64,000 nt of DNA from Chanos chanos. Its lineage: Eukaryota; Chordata; Actinopteri; Gonorynchiformes; Chanidae. Within the stretch, counting starts at the first letter, position 1. Every line of letters starts with the position of its first letter. Where the stretch lies: assembly GCF_902362185.1 (NCBI RefSeq), contig NC_044496.1:52573136-52637135 (forward strand), given 5' to 3'. Positions 49,183 to 64,000 of this stretch are shown in pieces. The notes under the pieces were generated by a model. That model was not told the origin of the DNA. It saw only the letters and a program-made list of their open reading frames with translations, and made no database searches. The position numbers and the translations under genes are program-made.

Positions 49183-50196
49183 TTGTCTGGTATCAAGGCA
49201 ATATGTATGCTTTTGTGACTTCTCCATCCATTAAAATAACAATCCACACAACCACTGCAAATAAATTTATTATGTTTCCCTTAACCGTTGCCATGAAAAT
49301 AATACAATAAAGTGCAAATGTCAAATGTTACTCACATTAAAAAGGAGGCTTTGAGGGAGAACAAACAAAAAAAGTTGGATTATACTGTCTTCTAAGTCCA
49401 GGATTGCTGTTGTTACTTGCAGTCAGAAAAAGTTAAAATTTAGGATATATTTACAATTTGAAGTCATATATATACAAAAAGTGTTAATAGCACCATGGTG
49501 TCAGAAGTTCTGGTCTCGTTTAAAGCCATTGTAAATGATTCTGCCTCTTGGCTTGAGGTGTAACAAACACTAAAACTAAGAAATTTGTTGCTATAAAAGA
49601 TAGTTTTAAGGACCTTCAGCATCAATAATAAAGAAAACAATAATGAATACGATTGATGAGAAAACCGATCAAAATTGCATAGTTTCTGCTTTCAGACAGA
49701 TTTGCCCACAATGGCTTGAAAAAGAGAATTGGTAAAGGGGAAGGAGAAGACAGGGCACTATTAAAAATATGTACATCACAGCAGTCTTGTCCTTCCTTTC
49801 AAAAAAAAAAAGATAAAATGAAATTTGTAATAATCCATAATGGGTGGGGCCACCCATGCTACCTCTCAATACAACTTACTGTCCTTTTCCCTCTGTTCGT
49901 CTGCGATACCATTTCACGCCCATCCATCAAAAACGACTTTCCTTTCCCTTCTGTGTTACGTCAACGTACCTTCTGGAACCTCTCAGAATGTCTACGCCGG
50001 TTGTGTTCTGAGTACTGTTAAACTAACTCACAAAACTACAACTTAGACTTATGGTGCCTCTCTGACGCAGTGTGTGATAAAGGAGTCCTCTACATCTGTT
50101 AAAATGACTCTGTAAATGTAGTGTACGGTAGTATGTGTTTGAATCGGTTTTGGCCTCAGGTTCTCACACAACACAATTCTCAAATAAGCACTTTCC

Positions 50197-60263
<10,067 letters not shown>

Positions 60264-60269
60264 CTACGG

Positions 60270-60902
60270 GGGTCAAAGGGCAGGGCCGTCAGACAGGAGA
60301 GCAGACTACACAATTTCTCTTTCTTTGTCATAACAACAGATCGATTATATCAGGAGCGGCCATGCACCGCAAACAGCTGTGACATTTTAAAACAAAAAAA
60401 AAAACAGTTGCACATGAAGAGACAGAAGGAAGGAATGGAGGTGATGGATTCGCATTTTTTTTTTGTTATGGAAGATAAGTCTCTCTACCCCTCGGATGAT
60501 TTCTGTGCAAGAATGAGGGAATCAAGTGAGATCAAGTCGCATGGGCCCTTGTAACACAATATCTCGCTCAGTGTCCGTAGGCTTTGCTCAAGTGTCAGCT
60601 AAATGCATGAGTTATGGGCAGAGGAGAGACAGCGTCAGGTCAGCAAACTTTCAACTTGGCAGTGACTCAGAAATCAAAACCCCCAAACTGGGCCACTGAG
60701 TTCTCTCCCCCCTGCACCCAAAAGCAAAAAAACAAAAAAAAAAAAAACCCACTATACCGAACTAAGTTAAGTGAACACTCCCACAATGGAAACAAAGACA
60801 TCCTCTGATCCATGGCAAAATGCCCAATCTGCTCTAACTGATCACAGAGTACCTTTAGAGAATATTCCAGTGAATACAGAGAGAGAGACATCATACACAC
60901 AC

Positions 60903-60941
<39 letters not shown>

Positions 60942-61292
60942 CAGAGACAGACTCTGAAAAACTCTCCCGTGCCACTCATATTGCAGAGTGAAGCAAATCA
61001 ATACAACAGGTTTCATCTCTGAGGAGCAAACCTCCCAGTTTAGAGTGACTGTGAAGAAACGCCCTCTCTCACTCTGTCTGTCTGAGTGAGACGGTTTGAC
61101 ATGCAGAGGGTTTGACACTTATGAGAACTCTAACAGATGTTACTGCCCACATAGACTGCAGGCTTAATGGTGCTCACGCCCGGCGAGCTATTTGTGCAGC
61201 GCAAACCACGTTATAGAATGAACCGTGTTAACAACCGGGATATGAATTTGAGCTTTTGCAAAGTCAGCATTTTTGACACGTAAGAACATAAT

Positions 61293-61326
<34 letters not shown>

Positions 61327-61804
61327 TTGTGTCACAATTCAAATAAATCAAGCCAAAAAGTGCCCTGAGGAATGAAAACCAAAAATAATAATCAAGCTAT
61401 CATCAACATCTCAGGAAGGCCTGTTGATGTAGGGGGTGGGGGGATTCACCCTGCTTTGTTTGAGGAAAATAATACGGCTTTTCCATACCTCTCGACCCAG
61501 AGGACGTGAGCTCATAGCCTGAGCCCACATACTGTTAGAAAGAGGGGGAAAAACCTAGTTTGACTAAGCCTGACTGCCTATGTCCATCACACAGCTGCAC
61601 ATCTTGGCTCAGTGAGAGACTTAAACTGTGCCAAGGCATCCACCTCAGCTCTCTGGAGCTTACTCTAATAAACAGGCGTGATGCATCGGGGCTTGAATTG
61701 ATTTCATATGCCAGCTACAAGGACAATATGCTATGAAAACACACAGACCCACACACACAAAGACACACACACACACACACACACATATATGCAGCCACGA
61801 TCTT

Positions 61805-61857
<53 letters not shown>

Positions 61858-63517
61858 CACCCAACAGCTGTTGAGTTGGACCAATTAGTGTATTTGTTGA
61901 AAACAAATTCCTCTGTCAAAGGCAGATTTGCTGAGACACAAAAGAGGCAACGCTTTCTACTGACACCTCCAAACCAAACATTAAACGTTAAATCACACGT
62001 AATGGTCACCACCCTCTCTCAGCAGTCCTGAGCATAATTACAGGGAGAAGTAGTTCCAGAGGAAAGAACTTGAGCAAGGGTCCAGGGTGTTTGTCTTCAT
62101 GTCAAATCCTTACTCATCAAATTTCTCCATGGAGAAGGTAAAGATTTTATGATCCACAACAAAACAAAACAAAAACAAAAGGCAAAACAAGACAAAACAC
62201 AAACTAAGACAAATGCATGCACATGCACGCACAAACAATTTAAAAATTTAGGTCAATATACATATAACTCCAAGACAGATCCGGTTTCTCAATCTAAGAG
62301 GCCCCAGGAGCAAACACAAAGCCTTTGTTTATTGTTGACTCACCTTGAGCAAACTCACAAAGGATCCTCCCCACTCGGCTATCTCTGTGTGTGTGTGTGT
62401 GTGTGCACGTGTGTGTGTGTGTGTGTGTTTCAACCACTTCATTCAGACCTGTTGACACAAGGCTCTTGACATTATAAAAAAAAAAGGTTGAATTTAAACT
62501 CCACGCTTTGCCCTGGCGATGACCCCCTCCAGGAGACATGGCTGAGAAGCAGTTTAATGTGGCACAACTGTAAGTGGGTGAATTGTAGCAAATGCACCAA
62601 AGGCGACTAAAAACAGCTAGCAGCTCATACAGCATTTTCACAAAAAAAAAAAAGAAATGTGGAATCATGTAAAGAATCACAAACCACTCACTCATATAGG
62701 TCAGCCGTATCACATTCTGGATGTGTGTGAGTGTGTGAGTGAGAGAGAGAGAGAGAGAGAGAGAGACAGGCATGGTGAAATGTATTGGCCATGCATAGCA
62801 CTGCTATGAAGTCTGCTTATTGTACAGTTCAACTCTGAGAACAAGATATCTGGCCTTAAATGAACATCCCCATGAGTCAGTGAGGCTCCACAGGTAAGAG
62901 ATAACCCACATCTTAAAACAACTGAGTCAGATCAAAAGAATGCTCTCAATAGCACTGCTCATATAGCAGTCAGCCAGCTACAGCTTTTCAATGCAAACAG
63001 AGACCTGTGTCAAGTCAACAGCCAAAGTCAATCATAACATCGTGTGAAAACATCTCAACGCTTCTATTATGGACGAGGAATTAAGAGTCAGGTGGAAATA
63101 AGTGTCGAGTTTGAGAGTTTTTAATGAAGAGAAAGACCTCAGGAGTCAGCTATGTCCAGCTTAAACCAACACAAAAAAAAAGTCAGTGGAGACTATATGA
63201 TTCCCGCTGAGATACGGTCCCAGTGTGAGAGATCAAAAGCTTCTCTGAGCTTCTCTTTATCTTCAGCCGCACCTGTGGAGGGTCATTTCCCAGAGCCAAG
63301 CATAACACACTGCTCCAGTGCCCACTCCCTGTCAGAAACCTACACATGTGGTCTCCTCTGATAATACCACATCAAAAAACACTGGGTCTCCAATAAAGAG
63401 ATCCAAAACAGCCAAACCCATCATCCTGGTGCTTAAGATATGTGTTATTCTCCTCAGTTGGATCGATTTAAAGATGTTTTTCACGGTTGGTCTGATGCAA
63501 GAAGCCAAATTCAGCTG

Positions 63518-63558
<41 letters not shown>

Positions 63559-64000
63559 TGAGAAGACAGAAGGAATCTCAGATCTTCACATAGAAACGTC
63601 TCGGAGGGATTTAAAAGAAAGAATGTTTTGATGCTCCACAACTGAATTAGTGGTACACCACTCACCATCTCTCACTTAGCTGCGAAGCACCGTTTAAGTC
63701 GAGAAAACATTCCACACCTTGTTAAAAGTGCAGAGTCAAAGAGATTTTACAGACCTACCACAGATAGTAATGCTTGTTTTGTTGCGAGAACCATCGGTAC
63801 AACCGAGAACGAACTAAACGCTGATGTAAAAAAAAAAATGTCACGAGTAGGAGCGAAAACAACACCTGCTTAAACTTGTTTGAGCCAAACTGACTAAACT
63901 TTTGTTTTTTTTTTTCTCTCTTTTTCAACAGAATTTAATATGTACTCTCTCTTCGCATAGGCACTAAATAGATTCACCCCCACAACACATGTACATACGC
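60270..64000. other. region upstream of the first recognised afap1l1 coding exon
   Basis: No coding exon is certain. A possible minus-strand leader with a donor GTATGG lies near 61494-61530, but its frame would not join to the annotated ATG. The true first exon and promoter may be here or beyond the window. Repeats include (GA)n at 60905-60931, a 34-base A run at 61290-61323, CA arrays at 61757-61784 and 61819-61852, (GT)n at 62387-62428, (GA)n at 62740-62765 and (GT)n at 63520-63556. Confidence 0.45.
61739..61855. repeat. paired CA microsatellites separated by a CT run
   Basis: CA repeats at about 61757-61784, a CT tract at about 61803-61819, and CA repeats again to about 61852. Confidence 0.88.

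Noticed and set aside
61490-61530. Possible minus-strand first exon of afap1l1 with donor GTATGG
   Set aside because: Its open frame would join the next exon out of phase with the annotated ATG, so it could only be untranslated; evidence too thin.

Overview
The window is nuclear DNA of a teleost fish. The genes are vertebrate and split by many GT-AG introns. Two wnt8a copies lie in tandem, as is known in fish, and fish-type mobile elements are present. Simple repeats (CA, GA, TA, runs of G, C or A) are very abundant. The forkhead protein closely resembles my memory of zebrafish foxi1 but is not identical, so this is another teleost. I cannot name the species.

Layout. About 1.2-3.3 kb: a small thymosin beta gene (+). 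7.5-12.2 kb: two complete six-exon Wnt8 genes in tandem (+), each with its own TATA box and polyadenylation signal. 16.0-20.7 kb: lcp2/SLP-76 (+), 15 coding exons with an N-terminal SAM region and a C-terminal SH2 domain. 20.6-23.2 kb: two very small two-exon genes (-). The right one is recognisably syce3, a synaptonemal complex central element protein. The left one is an unnamed 77-residue protein that occupies the place of human C5orf58 between FOXI1 and LCP2. 24.4-26.7 kb: foxi1 (+), two exons. 26.7-43.7 kb: a stretch without recognisable genes, holding microsatellites, a tRNA-type SINE, a decayed Tc1-like DNA transposon, a purine-rich kilobase and a perfect hairpin. 43.8-46.8 kb: gabrp (+), a Cys-loop GABA-A receptor pi-type subunit, nine exons. 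47.5-49.1 kb: pttg1/securin (+). 49.2-60.3 kb: afap1l1 (-), 18 coding exons, its introns full of CA arrays. 60.3-64 kb: sequence upstream of the first recognised afap1l1 coding exon.

Most genes match human 5q neighbours (WNT8A, LCP2, C5orf58, FOXI1, GABRP, PTTG1, AFAP1L1), so this is an ordinary euchromatic block and not an operon. The genes do not form one pathway: Wnt signalling, immune adaptor, meiosis, ear/ionocyte transcription factor, ion channel, mitosis and actin scaffold. All exon boundaries given were read by hand. In every multi-exon gene the reading phase closes from the first annotated ATG to the stop.

Most worth a second look: the possible kinship of the two small minus-strand genes, which share exon layout, intron phase and junction codon; the independent promoters of the two wnt8a copies, with a T-box-like inverted repeat; the altered acylation loop of the second Wnt8; and the altered KEN box of securin.
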